Below, one piece after another: positions 40,428 through 49,697 of a DNA stretch of 64,000 nucleotides. Within the stretch, counting starts at the first letter, position 1, and every line of letters starts with the position of its first letter. The notes beneath the pieces were generated by a model that saw nothing but the letters and a program-made list of their open reading frames with translations, did no database searches and was not told where the DNA came from. Position numbers and translations under genes: made by a program. Source of the DNA: CAYUNE01 sp964446115 (GTDB taxonomy: Bacteria; Desulfobacterota; Desulfobulbia; Desulfobulbales; Desulfobulbaceae); contig CAYUNE010000027.1 of the NCBI GenBank assembly GCA_964446115.1, positions 124,001 through 188,000 on the forward strand, given 5' to 3'.

Positions 40428-42164
40428 TCACGGACGGTGCATCGCAACGCCCTTCTTCGTCCTTCCGCTATCTTTGTCGGTGCTGGGCAGCAGGCAATTT
40501 TTTTGCCGCCTACGGCCGCGAAAGCTCTTCTCCACCAGGCATGGTTTTCCGGTGAAGGGGTTGCGACCGGTCCAGTACATGAGGGTGGACCAGGTGGAGG
40601 GAGTGGGGGTGAAGATCTGCACCTGTCGGGGCAGCAGCCGCAGGTGTCGCCGGGAAAAGTTTCTCAGGCGGCGCATGTCGTCAAGGCTGCAGTCGGGATG
40701 GGCGGCGATCATGTAATAGGTGAGGAACTGTTTTTTGCCCGCCTCGCGGGTCAGCCGGTTGAAGAGGCGGCGAAAGGAGAGCAGGACGGCCGTTCCCGGC
40801 TTGCCCATGGCGGCCAGGACCCGTTTTTCACTGTGCTCCGGGGCGAGTTTGAGCTGCCCCGAGACATGGTGCCGCACCAGCTGCCGCAGGTAGGCGGTTC
40901 CATGGCGTTGATCGGCCGGCAGCAGATCGTGGCGGATTCCCGAGGCGACAATAACCTTGCGGATGCCCGGCAGTTGCCGCAGTTGCCGCAGGAGTTGCAG
41001 CTGGGGTTCGTGGTTCACCGGCAACTTTGCGCAGACGCGGGGATAGAGGCAGCGTTTGCCTCGGCAGCTGCCGCGGATGGCCTTGCGGCTGCATTCGAAG
41101 CCGTACATGTTGGCCGTGGGTCCGCCCACATCGGCTATGATGCCGGTGAAACGCGGGTGACGGGTTAGCACTTCGGCCTCGCGCAGGATTGACCTCCGGC
41201 TGCGCCGGCGCACCGTGCGCCCCTGGTGAACGGCAATGGCGCAGAAGTTGCACTCGCCGTAACAGCCGCGGTGGGTGGCGATGGCGAAGCGGATGGTGGC
41301 CAGGGCCCGTACCCGGCCGCGTCTCCGGTCATGGGGATGGAGGTCGCGTTCATAGTCCAGGTTGTGCACCCGGTCGAGCTCCTCCGTGGTGAGCCAGGGG
41401 GCTGGTGGATTCTGGATCAGATAGCGGCTGTCCTGCCGCTGGGCGAGGCCTGCGGCGGTGACCGGGTCGTTGTTGTCGTAAAAGGTGCGGAACATCGCGG
41501 TGAAAGCCGCCTTGTCACCGGCGGCCTCGGCATGGGAGGGCAGCTCCTCGTATCCGGCCGGAACAGTGGAAGCCGCATAACAGACGCCCCGGATCCGGCG
41601 GGGATCTTTTCCGGCGTCGAGGCGGTTGGCCAGCTCGACCACCGCCCGCTCCGCCATGCCGTAGAGAAGATAGTCTCCCCGGGCATCGAAGAGAATGGAG
41701 CGCCGCACCGAGTCGGACCAAAAATCGTAATGGGAGATGCGGCGCAGGCTGGCCTCGATACCGCCCAGGACAATGGGACGGGTATTTTTGAAATAGCGCC
41801 TGATCAGGTTGGCATAGATGATCACCGCCCGGTCCGGGCGTCTGTTGTTGATACCGCCCGGGGTGTAGTCGTCCTGTTTTCTTTTTTTGCCCGAGGCGGT
41901 GTAGTTGGCGACCATGGAGTCGATACAGCCGCCGCTGACGCCCCAGAAGAGACGGGGTTCTCCCAGCCGGGCGATATCCCGATCCGATGTGATATCGGGC
42001 TGGGCAATGATTCCCACCCGGTAACCCGCCGCCAGCAGTACCTTGCCGATAACCGCCACCCCGATGAAGGGCGAGTCGATATGGGCATCGCCGTTGACCA
42101 GGATGATGTCCGGCCGGTCCCAGCCCAGGGCGCGCATCTCTTTTGTGGTTGCGGGAAGAAACAT
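40428..42164 (-). CDS. YgiQ family radical SAM protein
   Basis: The 578 aa protein matches YgiQ throughout. Examples are MFLPATTKEMRALGWDRPDIILVNGDAH, VILGGIEASLRRISHYDFWSD-like text, the radical SAM cysteines in THRGCYGECNFCAI, DVGGPTANMYGFEC, CxGKRCLYPRVC, and KLAPEHSEKRVLAAM. Its substrate is unknown. The longest frame starts at GTG 42221; ATG 42164 matches the usual family N-terminus. It converges with bioB 11 nt apart. Confidence 0.93.
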   Translation of the reverse strand: MFLPATTKEMRALGWDRPDIILVNGDAHIDSPFIGVAVIGKVLLAAGYRVGIIAQPDITSDRDIARLGEPRLFWGVSGGCIDSMVANYTASGKKRKQDDYTPGGINNRRPDRAVIIYANLIRRYFKNTRPIVLGGIEASLRRISHYDFWSDSVRRSILFDARGDYLLYGMAERAVVELANRLDAGKDPRRIRGVCYAASTVPAGYEELPSHAEAAGDKAAFTAMFRTFYDNNDPVTAAGLAQRQDSRYLIQNPPAPWLTTEELDRVHNLDYERDLHPHDRRRGRVRALATIRFAIATHRGCYGECNFCAIAVHQGRTVRRRSRRSILREAEVLTRHPRFTGIIADVGGPTANMYGFECSRKAIRGSCRGKRCLYPRVCAKLPVNHEPQLQLLRQLRQLPGIRKVIVASGIRHDLLPADQRHGTAYLRQLVRHHVSGQLKLAPEHSEKRVLAAMGKPGTAVLLSFRRLFNRLTREAGKKQFLTYYMIAAHPDCSLDDMRRLRNFSRRHLRLLPRQVQIFTPTPSTWSTLMYWTGRNPFTGKPCLVEKSFRGRRRQKNCLLPSTDKDSGRTKKGVAMHRP

Positions 42165-42234
42165 GAAACCCTGCCGATGTTTCCGGGATAAGGGGATGGA
42201 GAGTTCCCGGGATGCTACCACGGATGAGAAAAAA

Positions 42235-44613
42235 TTACACGGTTGCCGTGTTCATCTTTTCCAGTTCGCGGGTCAGGGAGCGGCGGATATGGTTGTATTC
42301 CGCCTCGGTTGCCGCCAGCAGCGAGGTCAGCGACTCCGGCTCCGACCCCGGTTTCGCGGCGTTTTCCAGCTGCCGGCAGAGATCGGCCAGTTCAACGGCA
42401 CCCAGGTTGGCGCTTGATGATTTCAGGCTGTGGGCCGCCTCCCGCAGCCCGGCGGGGTTGTCGTCATGCACCGCTTCCCTGATACCCGCCATGAGGATGG
42501 GGGAAATTCCGAGGTACTGTTTGACGATGTCGCCTACCCGCTCCCGCCGACCCCGGCTGAGCAGCGATGTGATCAGCTCCGAATTTTCCAGGCAGGACAA
42601 GGCAAGGCTCTCCGCCTTTTCGGGTCGACCGCCGCCGGGCGGTTCCGCGGCGGGTCGCTCTTTTGTCTCCGGCTCCGGTCCGCCCAGCCGCCTTTTGAGC
42701 AAATTGTTCAGGGTAGTCATGGAAAACGGTTTGCTCAGGTAGTCGTCCATGCCCGCCCTGCTGCACTCATCCCGGACATCCTTGAGAACATTGGCGGTCA
42801 TGGCGATGATGGGCACCCGTTTCTTGCCGCTGGATTTCTCGTGGCTGCGGATTTTTCTTGCGGCCTCGAAGCCGTCCATGACCGGCATCTGGCAATCCAT
42901 GAGGATCAGGTCATAGCTGGAGCGGGTCGCCGCCTCCACCGCCTCCCGGCCGTCGGCGGCAAGGTCGACCCGGCAATCCATGAGATAGAGGATCTCCCGG
43001 GTAACGTCCTGGTTGACCATATTGTCTTCCACCAGCAGAATTTTTTTGCCGAACTTCGTCAGGTCGGCAGGAATTTCCTCTTCATCGGAGACCGTCGCGC
43101 ATCCCTGTTGGTGCCGGAGGGGATTTATCTCATCGGCGCCGCAGAGCTTGAGCGGCAGGGTGAACCGGAAGAGCGCGCCCATGCCGGGTTTGCTTTCAAC
43201 ACCGATTTCTCCGCCCATCAGCGTCACAAGCTGTTTGCAAATGGCCAGTCCCAGGCCGGTGCCGCCGTATCGCCTGGTGGTTGAGCTGTCGGCCTGGGAA
43301 AAGGCGGCAAAGATACGTTCCTGTTTGCGGCGGGGAATGCCGATGCCGGTATCCCGGACCGTGAAGCGGACCTGGAGGGTATCCCCGGCCCGGTGAAGAA
43401 TGCGTACCTTCAGGGCCACCTCGCCTGCTTCCGTAAATTTGACCGCATTACCCAGCAGGTTCATGAGGATCTGTTTCAGGCGGGTGGAATCGCCCAGCAG
43501 GCGGGGGGGGATGTCTTCCGGAAGATCCTGCCTGAAGGCGAGCCCCTTGCCCCTGGCCCGCACCATCATCAGTTCCGTGGTCTCCTCCACTGTTTTCCGC
43601 AAGTCGAATTCATGGTTTTCAAGATGGAGCTTGCCGGCTTCAATCTTGGAAAAGTCGAGGATTTCGTTGATGATATTCAGCAGGGCCTCGCCGGAACCCT
43701 TGATCGTCCGGGCGAATTTGCGATGTTTGGGATCAAGGTCCGCCTCCATGAGCAGCTCCGACATGCCGATGATGCCGTTCATGGGAGTGCGTATTTCATG
43801 GCTCATGGTGGCGAGAAATCGGCTCTTTGCCTGACTGGCGACCTCTGCCTTGCGTTTTTCCGAGATCAGTTTCCGGCTCATCTCTTCACGCAGGTTGACC
43901 TCCCGGCGCAGTTTCCTGTTCTTGTCCCGCTGGTCCCGGGAGATCTCCTCGAAGAGGGAGGCGAGGAAGAAATCCCTTCTGGTGTAATACTCCATGGTGT
44001 AGCAGGAAAACATGCCGATGAGGTTGGCGCTGATGAAAAAGAAGTTGTTGTTGATGAAGACCGGCAGCGGCGTGCCGGCGAGAAAGAGCGCGGCGATCTC
44101 GTAGAGAAGGACGATGAACCAGCCCACCAGGGAGGCGTGGATGAAGCGCATCTTCAGCAGCGTATAGCAGAACATGAAGATGAGAATCAGGCCGGCATAA
44201 TAGGAAAAGCTCGCCGGCGGCGGCGCAACGACGATCATGGCGATGATGCCGGCGCCGCAGCTGATAGCTGTAAACGCGGTGAGCTGCCGGATATACTTTT
44301 GGAAAAAATCGAAAAAGGTCAGCAGGACGGCGATGGTGATCAGGGGAATGACAAAGCCGTAACGGATGAGCCAGAGGATGTCTTTCTGATCCGGTACCAG
44401 GCCGGCATCGAGAATGCCGAAAGCGCCGTACATGATGATGGCGAGGATACCGGAAAACCGAACGATTTGCAGGGAGGCCGTGTTGTGGCGGGCCAGAAAT
44501 TTTTCTTCCAGCCGCTGACAATCTCCCCTGAAGGCCAGGGTTACCGGATGCAGGTGCAGCCTCTGTCCGCTTTTGCTCGTCCCTGCGTCGGGATTACCTG
44601 GGAGTGAATTCAT
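42235..44613 (-). CDS. Hybrid histidine kinase with membrane N-domain, receiver and HPt domains
   Basis: The protein is about 792 aa. Residues 45-210 form five or six membrane helices, likely the sensor. A coiled-coil region (about 210-265) leads to HisKA with MSHEIRTPMNGIIG and HATPase_c with DTGIGIPRRKQ and GGTGLGLAI. A receiver domain has DLILMDCQMPVMDG, and a C-terminal HPt domain has AHSLKSSSANLGA. All steps of a His-Asp-His relay are present except the final regulator. The start is uncertain: ATG 44613, ATG 44640 or GTG 44658 are all in frame, and none has a good ribosome site. Confidence 0.9.
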   Translation of the reverse strand: MNSLPGNPDAGTSKSGQRLHLHPVTLAFRGDCQRLEEKFLARHNTASLQIVRFSGILAIIMYGAFGILDAGLVPDQKDILWLIRYGFVIPLITIAVLLTFFDFFQKYIRQLTAFTAISCGAGIIAMIVVAPPPASFSYYAGLILIFMFCYTLLKMRFIHASLVGWFIVLLYEIAALFLAGTPLPVFINNNFFFISANLIGMFSCYTMEYYTRRDFFLASLFEEISRDQRDKNRKLRREVNLREEMSRKLISEKRKAEVASQAKSRFLATMSHEIRTPMNGIIGMSELLMEADLDPKHRKFARTIKGSGEALLNIINEILDFSKIEAGKLHLENHEFDLRKTVEETTELMMVRARGKGLAFRQDLPEDIPPRLLGDSTRLKQILMNLLGNAVKFTEAGEVALKVRILHRAGDTLQVRFTVRDTGIGIPRRKQERIFAAFSQADSSTTRRYGGTGLGLAICKQLVTLMGGEIGVESKPGMGALFRFTLPLKLCGADEINPLRHQQGCATVSDEEEIPADLTKFGKKILLVEDNMVNQDVTREILYLMDCRVDLAADGREAVEAATRSSYDLILMDCQMPVMDGFEAARKIRSHEKSSGKKRVPIIAMTANVLKDVRDECSRAGMDDYLSKPFSMTTLNNLLKRRLGGPEPETKERPAAEPPGGGRPEKAESLALSCLENSELITSLLSRGRRERVGDIVKQYLGISPILMAGIREAVHDDNPAGLREAAHSLKSSSANLGAVELADLCRQLENAAKPGSEPESLTSLLAATEAEYNHIRRSLTRELEKMNTATV

Positions 44614-44677
44614 ATAAGGAGGATCGCCTAGGATGATCATCTGAGAAAGCAGGCTCACACTTGTATCGGCCGTAACC

Positions 44678-44706
44678 TTGACAGGGTTTAGCCCCGGACT
44701 TATTGT
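44678..44706 (+). promoter_or_regulatory. Predicted sigma-70 promoter of grpE
   Basis: A perfect TTGACA (44678-44683) and TATTGT (44701-44706) have 17 nt spacing. No CIRCE inverted repeat and no sigma-32 CTTGAA/CCCCAT pair is seen. Confidence 0.65.
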
Positions 44707-44816
44707 TCCGTCCAGGATTGATGATCATTTTCGGGTTTCCTGTCGGTTTATCAGTAATTTGCCGCGGTTGAGAATCTGAAAAAAAGATGAGGAAGCAAGA
44801 AAAGGGGAGATAAAAC

Positions 44817-45413
44817 GTGGTTGAGGAAAACCGGGAAAAACAGCAGAACAGGGCAACCGGACCGGAAGAGGAGATCGAGATTCCCGAGAACCTGGGCGAG
44901 GTGGATGAAATCGCCGGGACCGACGCCGATGAAGCGGAAAACGAGGTGGAACGGCTGCGGCGGGAGCTGGAAGAGAACCGCGACCGCATGCTGCGCATTG
45001 CCGCGGAATCCGAGAATTTCAAAAAACGCATGCAGCGGGAACGGGATACGATGCTCAAATATGCCGGTGAAAATATCCTGCGGGAACTGCTGACCACTGT
45101 CGATAATCTGGACCGGGCTCTGGAACAGGTGGGTGACGGCGAGGGCGTTTCCCCGCAAAATGTCCAGGCCCTGATCGAAGGGGTGCAGCTGACTCGCAAG
45201 GGGCTGCTGGGCACCCTGGAGAAGTTCGAGGTAACGCCGCTTGAAAGTGTCGGCAAAAAGTTTGATCCGGAGCTGCACGAGGCCCTTACCATGGAGCCCA
45301 GCGACGAGGTTCCGGCCCAGCATGTGCTCCAGGAGTTCGTCAAAGGCTACAAGTTCAAGGACAGGTTGCTGCGGGCGGCCAAGGTGGCGGTATCCAACGG
45401 TCCCGCCGAATAG
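44817..45413 (+). CDS. grpE: GrpE nucleotide exchange factor (GTG start)
   Basis: The 198 aa protein has the long N-terminal coiled coil (ENEVERLRRELEENRDRMLRIAAESENFKKRMQRERD), a helical middle (ILRELLTTVDNLDRAL) and the C-terminal beta domain (FDPELHEALTM, GYKFKDRLLRAAKVAVS). It releases ADP from DnaK and acts as a dimer. GTG 44817 is preceded by AAAAGGGGAGA. dnaK follows after 138 nt with its own promoter; hrcA and dnaJ are not adjacent. Confidence 0.96.
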   Translation: MVEENREKQQNRATGPEEEIEIPENLGEVDEIAGTDADEAENEVERLRRELEENRDRMLRIAAESENFKKRMQRERDTMLKYAGENILRELLTTVDNLDRALEQVGDGEGVSPQNVQALIEGVQLTRKGLLGTLEKFEVTPLESVGKKFDPELHEALTMEPSDEVPAQHVLQEFVKGYKFKDRLLRAAKVAVSNGPAE

Positions 45414-45452
45414 ATTTCCTCTTTATAAGGCGTCGTGGATCGGGAAATACCC

Positions 45453-45480
45453 TTGACAGGAATGAATTCGTACACATTGT
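45453..45480 (+). promoter_or_regulatory. Predicted promoter of dnaK
   Basis: TTGACA (45453-45458) is followed after 16 nt by CATTGT (45475-45480). It closely resembles the grpE promoter (TTGACA...TATTGT), suggesting shared regulation. Confidence 0.55.
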
Positions 45481-45551
45481 AAAGGTGGTATTGTCAGGAA
45501 CAAATCAGCAGAACGGCTGATATGCTATAAAGGAGATAAGGAGATAAAATT

Positions 45552-47486
45552 ATGGGAAAGATTATCGGAATTGACCTGGGAACGACAAATTCCTGCGTGG
45601 CGATCATGGAGGGCGGCGAGCCCAAGGTGATCGAGAACGCCGAGGGCCAGCGGACAACCCCTTCCATCATCGCCTTTTCGGATAAGGGTGAACGGCTGGT
45701 GGGCCAGGTCGCCAAACGTCAGGCAGTGACCAATCCGGAAAGAACGCTGTTTGCCATCAAACGGCTCATCGGTCGCAAGTTCACCGATGCCGAGGTCAAG
45801 AAATCCATCGAGGTCAGTCCCTTCAAGATCGTCGAAGATAAAAACGGCGATGCCGCCGTTGAGGTGGACGGCAAGGTCTACACACCGGCGGAGATTTCCG
45901 CCATGGTGCTGGGCAAGATGAAGAAGACCGCCGAGGAGTACCTGGGCGAGGAGGTGACCGACGCGGTTATTACCGTGCCCGCCTATTTTAACGACAGCCA
46001 GCGGCAGTCCACCAAGGATGCCGGCAAGATCGCCGGACTCAACGTCCAGCGTATCATCAACGAGCCCACGGCCGCCTCCCTGGCCTATGGCCTGGACAAG
46101 AAGGGCGAGGAAAAGATTGCGGTTTTCGACCTGGGTGGCGGTACCTTCGATATTTCCATTCTCGAAATCGGCGATGGCGTCTTCGAGGTCAAGTCCACCA
46201 ACGGCGACACCTTCCTCGGCGGCGAGGACTTTGACATGCGCATCGTCAACTGGCTGGCCGACGAGTTCAAGCGCGACCAGGGCATTGATCTGCGCAACGA
46301 CAAGATGGCCCTGCAGCGACTGAAGGAAGAGGGGGAGAAGGCCAAGATGGAACTCTCCACCACCCTGGAGACGGAAATCAACCTGCCCTTTATCACCGCC
46401 GATGCCGGCGGGCCCAAGCATCTCAACGTCAAACTGACCCGGGCCAAGCTCGAAAGCCTGGTGGAGGATCTGATCAACCGCACCGAAGGCCCCTGTCAGA
46501 CGGCGCTCAAGGATGCCGGAATCAGCGCCGGCGACATCGACGAGGTGATCCTGGTCGGCGGAATGACGAGAATGCCCAAGGTGCGCGACAAGGTAAAGGA
46601 GATCTTCGGCAAGGAACCGCACAAGGGGGTCAATCCCGACGAGGTGGTGGCCATCGGCGCCGCCATCCAGGGCGGTGTGCTCAAGGGTGATGTCAAGGAT
46701 GTCCTGCTCCTCGACGTCACACCGCTTTCTTTGGGTATCGAGACCCTGGGTGGGGTGATGACCAAGTTGATCGAAAAGAACACAACGGTGCCCACCAAGA
46801 AGAGCCAGGTGTTTTCCACGGCCGCAGACAATCAGCCGGCCGTGTCCATCCACGTGCTCCAGGGTGAGCGGGAAATGGCCCAGTACAACAAGACCATCGG
46901 TCGTTTCGAACTCACCGATATTCCCCCGGCGCCCCGCGGCGTGCCGCAGATCGAGGTAACCTTTGACCTGGATGCCAACGGTATTCTGCACGTTTCGGCC
47001 AAGGATCTCGGTACCGGCAAGGAGCAGTCCATCCGTATCACCGCCTCGTCCGGACTCTCCGAAGAGGAGATCGAACGGATGAAAAAGGATGCCGAACTCC
47101 ATGCCGAGGAGGACAAGAAGCGCAAACAGTTGGTGGAAACCAAGAACCAGGCCGATGCGCTCATCCATGCCACCGAAAAGAGCATGAAAGACCTGGGCGA
47201 CAAGGTGGACGGTGCCACCCGCAGCGCGGTGGAAACGGAGATCGGCAATGTGAAGAAGGCGCTGGAAAGCGATGATGTGGACGCCATTAACAAGGCGGTT
47301 GAAGCCCTGACCCAGGCATCCCATAAACTGGCCGAGATGATGTACAGCCAGGCGGCCAAGGACCAGGGAGCCGGCGGTGATCCCGGCGGCGGCGCCGGAG
47401 CCGGGGCAGCCGGCGGGGCCGGACCCTCCGCCGGAGGCAGTGACGACGATGATGTCGTTGATGCCGATTTCGAAGAGGTAAAGTAA
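45552..47486 (+). CDS. dnaK: Molecular chaperone DnaK (Hsp70)
   Basis: The 644 aa protein is of usual length. The N-terminal ATPase domain has GIDLGTTNSCVA, PAYFNDSQRQSTKDAG, FDLGGGTFDISIL and VGGMTRMPKV. The substrate domain has DVTPLSLGIETLGG and GVPQIEVTFDLDANGI. A Gly/Ala-rich linker ends in DADFEEVK. It binds exposed hydrophobic peptides in an ATP-controlled cycle with GrpE and DnaJ. It carries its own promoter and a strong terminator. Confidence 0.98.
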   Translation: MGKIIGIDLGTTNSCVAIMEGGEPKVIENAEGQRTTPSIIAFSDKGERLVGQVAKRQAVTNPERTLFAIKRLIGRKFTDAEVKKSIEVSPFKIVEDKNGDAAVEVDGKVYTPAEISAMVLGKMKKTAEEYLGEEVTDAVITVPAYFNDSQRQSTKDAGKIAGLNVQRIINEPTAASLAYGLDKKGEEKIAVFDLGGGTFDISILEIGDGVFEVKSTNGDTFLGGEDFDMRIVNWLADEFKRDQGIDLRNDKMALQRLKEEGEKAKMELSTTLETEINLPFITADAGGPKHLNVKLTRAKLESLVEDLINRTEGPCQTALKDAGISAGDIDEVILVGGMTRMPKVRDKVKEIFGKEPHKGVNPDEVVAIGAAIQGGVLKGDVKDVLLLDVTPLSLGIETLGGVMTKLIEKNTTVPTKKSQVFSTAADNQPAVSIHVLQGEREMAQYNKTIGRFELTDIPPAPRGVPQIEVTFDLDANGILHVSAKDLGTGKEQSIRITASSGLSEEEIERMKKDAELHAEEDKKRKQLVETKNQADALIHATEKSMKDLGDKVDGATRSAVETEIGNVKKALESDDVDAINKAVEALTQASHKLAEMMYSQAAKDQGAGGDPGGGAGAGAAGGAGPSAGGSDDDDVVDADFEEVK

Positions 47487-47516
47487 AATAGCCCATTCAC
47501 TTTCAGGGATTTACGG

Positions 47517-47550
47517 GAGCGCGAGTTGATTTCTCGCGCTCTTTTTTTTT
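47517..47550 (+). terminator. Rho-independent terminator of dnaK
   Basis: GAGCGCGAG pairs with CTCGCGCTC around a 7-nt loop and is followed by nine T residues, 30 nt after the dnaK stop. Confidence 0.93.
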
Positions 47551-47695
47551 GCCTGCCCCGGGGAGATCCGCCTTTTTCTTGCCTTTCCCCGGAAACATCG
47601 GATGATTTTTCCGGCGGATAAGGTAGAATGACCCCTGAAAATTTTAGCGGCTTTTGATAAAAGGACGAACAGGGGAAACAAGCAACGAGGAGAGC

Positions 47696-48664
47696 ATGAA
47701 GAGAGTTCTATCCGGCATCCAGCCTTCGGGAAAACTGCATATCGGCAACTACTTCGGCATGATGAAGACGATGATCAATTTTATGGAGGAGTCCGATCTC
47801 TATGTCTTTATCGTCGATCTGCACGCACTGACCACGGTTCATGACCGCGAACGCCTCCGCCGGGGCACCCTGGAGGCGGCCGCGGATTTTCTGTCTCTGG
47901 GCCTAGATCCGGATCGCTGTACCTTCTGGGTGCAGTCGGATGTTCCTGAAGTATGTGAGCTTTCGTGGATTCTGTCCACTCTGACCCCCATGGGTCTGCT
48001 GGAACGCTGTCACTCCTACAAGGACAAGGTTGCCAAGGGAATCGCCGCCAGCCACGGACTCTTCGCCTATCCTGTGCTCATGGCCGCGGATATTCTGCTC
48101 TATCAGTCGGAAATCGTGCCCGTGGGCAAGGACCAGAAGCAGCACCTTGAGGTGGCCCGCGACATTGCCGTCAAGTTCAACAACACCTTCGGCGAGACCT
48201 TTGTGGTTCCGGAGCCGGCCATCGGCACCACAACCGCAGTGGTGCCGGGAATCGACGGCCAAAAGATGTCCAAGTCCTATGGCAATACCATCCCCATCTT
48301 TTTAGAGGAGAAACCGCTGCGCAAACGGGTAATGTCCATCGTCACCGATTCCACCCCGGTGGAGGAACCCAAGGATCCGGAGACCTGCAACCTCTTCAGG
48401 ATCTTCAGCCTTTTCGCCTCCGACGAGCGTCTGGCCGAGGTCCGCGATCTCTACGAGAACGGCGGCGCCGCCTACGGCTATCTCAAGCAGGAGCTCTTCG
48501 AACTCATCAACGACCACTTTGCAAATGCCCGGAAAAAACGCCGGGAACTGCTTGCCGACCCCGATCACCTGCGCGACATCCTCCGCAGGGGAGCAGCCAA
48601 AGCCCGCACCAGGGCCGCAGCAACCCTGGACAAGGTCCGCGACCGGGTGGGACTTACCTATTGA
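47696..48664 (+). CDS. trpS: Tryptophanyl-tRNA synthetase
   Basis: The 322 aa class I synthetase has the HIGH-type motif in GKLHIGNYFG and the KMSKS loop in GQKMSKSYGNTI, together with VFIVDLHALTTVHD. It charges tRNA-Trp. ATG 47696 follows ACGAGGAGAGC, better than the longer frame's ATG at 47654. The 3' end overlaps the convergent MBL hydrolase gene by 7 nt. Confidence 0.97.
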   Translation: MKRVLSGIQPSGKLHIGNYFGMMKTMINFMEESDLYVFIVDLHALTTVHDRERLRRGTLEAAADFLSLGLDPDRCTFWVQSDVPEVCELSWILSTLTPMGLLERCHSYKDKVAKGIAASHGLFAYPVLMAADILLYQSEIVPVGKDQKQHLEVARDIAVKFNNTFGETFVVPEPAIGTTTAVVPGIDGQKMSKSYGNTIPIFLEEKPLRKRVMSIVTDSTPVEEPKDPETCNLFRIFSLFASDERLAEVRDLYENGGAAYGYLKQELFELINDHFANARKKRRELLADPDHLRDILRRGAAKARTRAAATLDKVRDRVGLTY

Positions 48665-49557
48665 CCGGATGTTGAAATGGTAAGGCCTGCCTGATCAACG
48701 GCTATCTCCACATCTCCTGCCGACCCGTTGACATACACCGGAATTTTCTTCCGTTCAAACCATTGTCGGATCCTGCGGCTGCGATTCGATTCCCATAGCG
48801 TGCGGGGAGCCGGCACCAGGCCGGCCTTTGGGTTTACCTTCTCGAAAAAGATGTCAGGCACCGTGGTTTCTGTTCCGTGGTGGGGAACCTTGAGCAGGTC
48901 CGCCTCCAGTTCTTCACTATTTCCGGCAAGCCAGGTACCTATTTTGAGGTTCAAATCGCCGGTAAAGAGAATTTTTTTACCATGGACCCGCAGCATCATC
49001 ACCAGGGACATATCGTTGATGTCCGTGCTGCCGACCGGCGTATGGACGCCGTCGAAGGCGTAGAGGATATCCAGGGTCACAGCCGGGGCCAGATCAAAGT
49101 GAAGTCCGGGGAGGGCTTCATGGACTTGAGCGCCATACCGCACCAGCCTTTCCCGCATGTTCACCACGTCCCGGTAATCGCATCCCCAGGGGCGTTCGCG
49201 GTTACATACCTCTTGATCAGGCAGGTTGAAATAGACATGACCCAGCCGGATATGGTGTGCCATCATCGCCGCCAGGCCGCCATAATGATCTTTGTGGGGA
49301 TGGGTGATGAAGATCGTATCAATGTTTGTGATTTCATGTTGTTCCAGCCAGGGAATGAGTCCCTGATCCGCAGTGGTGTAATGACCGGTGTCGATCATGA
49401 TGTTTCTGCCATCTGCCAATTGCAGAATATGGGCATCGGCCTGCTGGCCGGAGTAGTTGACATTGATCATGGTCCAGCGAAACAGGGCATCTTCGTCGGT
49501 GCAGGCACCGGAAAGAGCGGCGCCAACGACGACGGCAGCGAATAATAGTGATTTCAT
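48658..49557 (-). CDS. Exported metallo-beta-lactamase-fold hydrolase (ComEC C-domain-like)
   Basis: The 299 aa protein has a signal peptide (about residues 1-18); Cys19 after SGA could be a poor lipobox. It then has an MBL fold with THPHKDHYGG, a conserved GDLN near residue 200 and the late VPHHGTE. This resembles the DNA-internalisation-related ComEC/Rec2 hydrolase domain without its membrane part. The likely role is a metal-dependent phosphodiesterase or related hydrolase in the periplasm. It stands alone between trpS and PFOR. Confidence 0.85.
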   Translation of the reverse strand: MKSLLFAAVVVGAALSGACTDEDALFRWTMINVNYSGQQADAHILQLADGRNIMIDTGHYTTADQGLIPWLEQHEITNIDTIFITHPHKDHYGGLAAMMAHHIRLGHVYFNLPDQEVCNRERPWGCDYRDVVNMRERLVRYGAQVHEALPGLHFDLAPAVTLDILYAFDGVHTPVGSTDINDMSLVMMLRVHGKKILFTGDLNLKIGTWLAGNSEELEADLLKVPHHGTETTVPDIFFEKVNPKAGLVPAPRTLWESNRSRRIRQWFERKKIPVYVNGSAGDVEIAVDQAGLTISTSGQ

Positions 49558-49634
49558 GGCTACGCATTGATTGGCAGCATCGGCTTTGTAGCTTTACTGC
49601 TTTCCCATTTCACGATGGAAATTTTCCCGTAATG

Positions 49635-49669
49635 AAAAAGGCCGTCACCGGAATCCGGTGACGGCCTTT
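49635..49669 (-). terminator. Rho-independent terminator after PFOR
   Basis: AAGGCCGTCACCGG pairs with CCGGTGACGGCCTT around a 3-nt loop. On the minus strand it is followed by TTTTT. It lies 29 nt past the PFOR stop. Confidence 0.9.
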
Positions 49670-49697
49670 GGTTTTTCCGAAAGACGGAAGGGTGAAA

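Noticed and set aside
44616..44623. AAGGAGG near the hybrid kinase start as its ribosome site
   Set aside because: The sequence is on the plus strand, while the kinase is on the minus strand.
44658..44816. CIRCE operator upstream of grpE
   Set aside because: No TTAGCACTC-N9-GAGTGCTAA-like inverted repeat is present.
45525..47324. Long minus-strand open frame (599 codons) opposite dnaK
   Set aside because: It is antisense to an unmistakable dnaK; long shadow frames are common in GC-rich coding sequence and it has no protein-like motifs.
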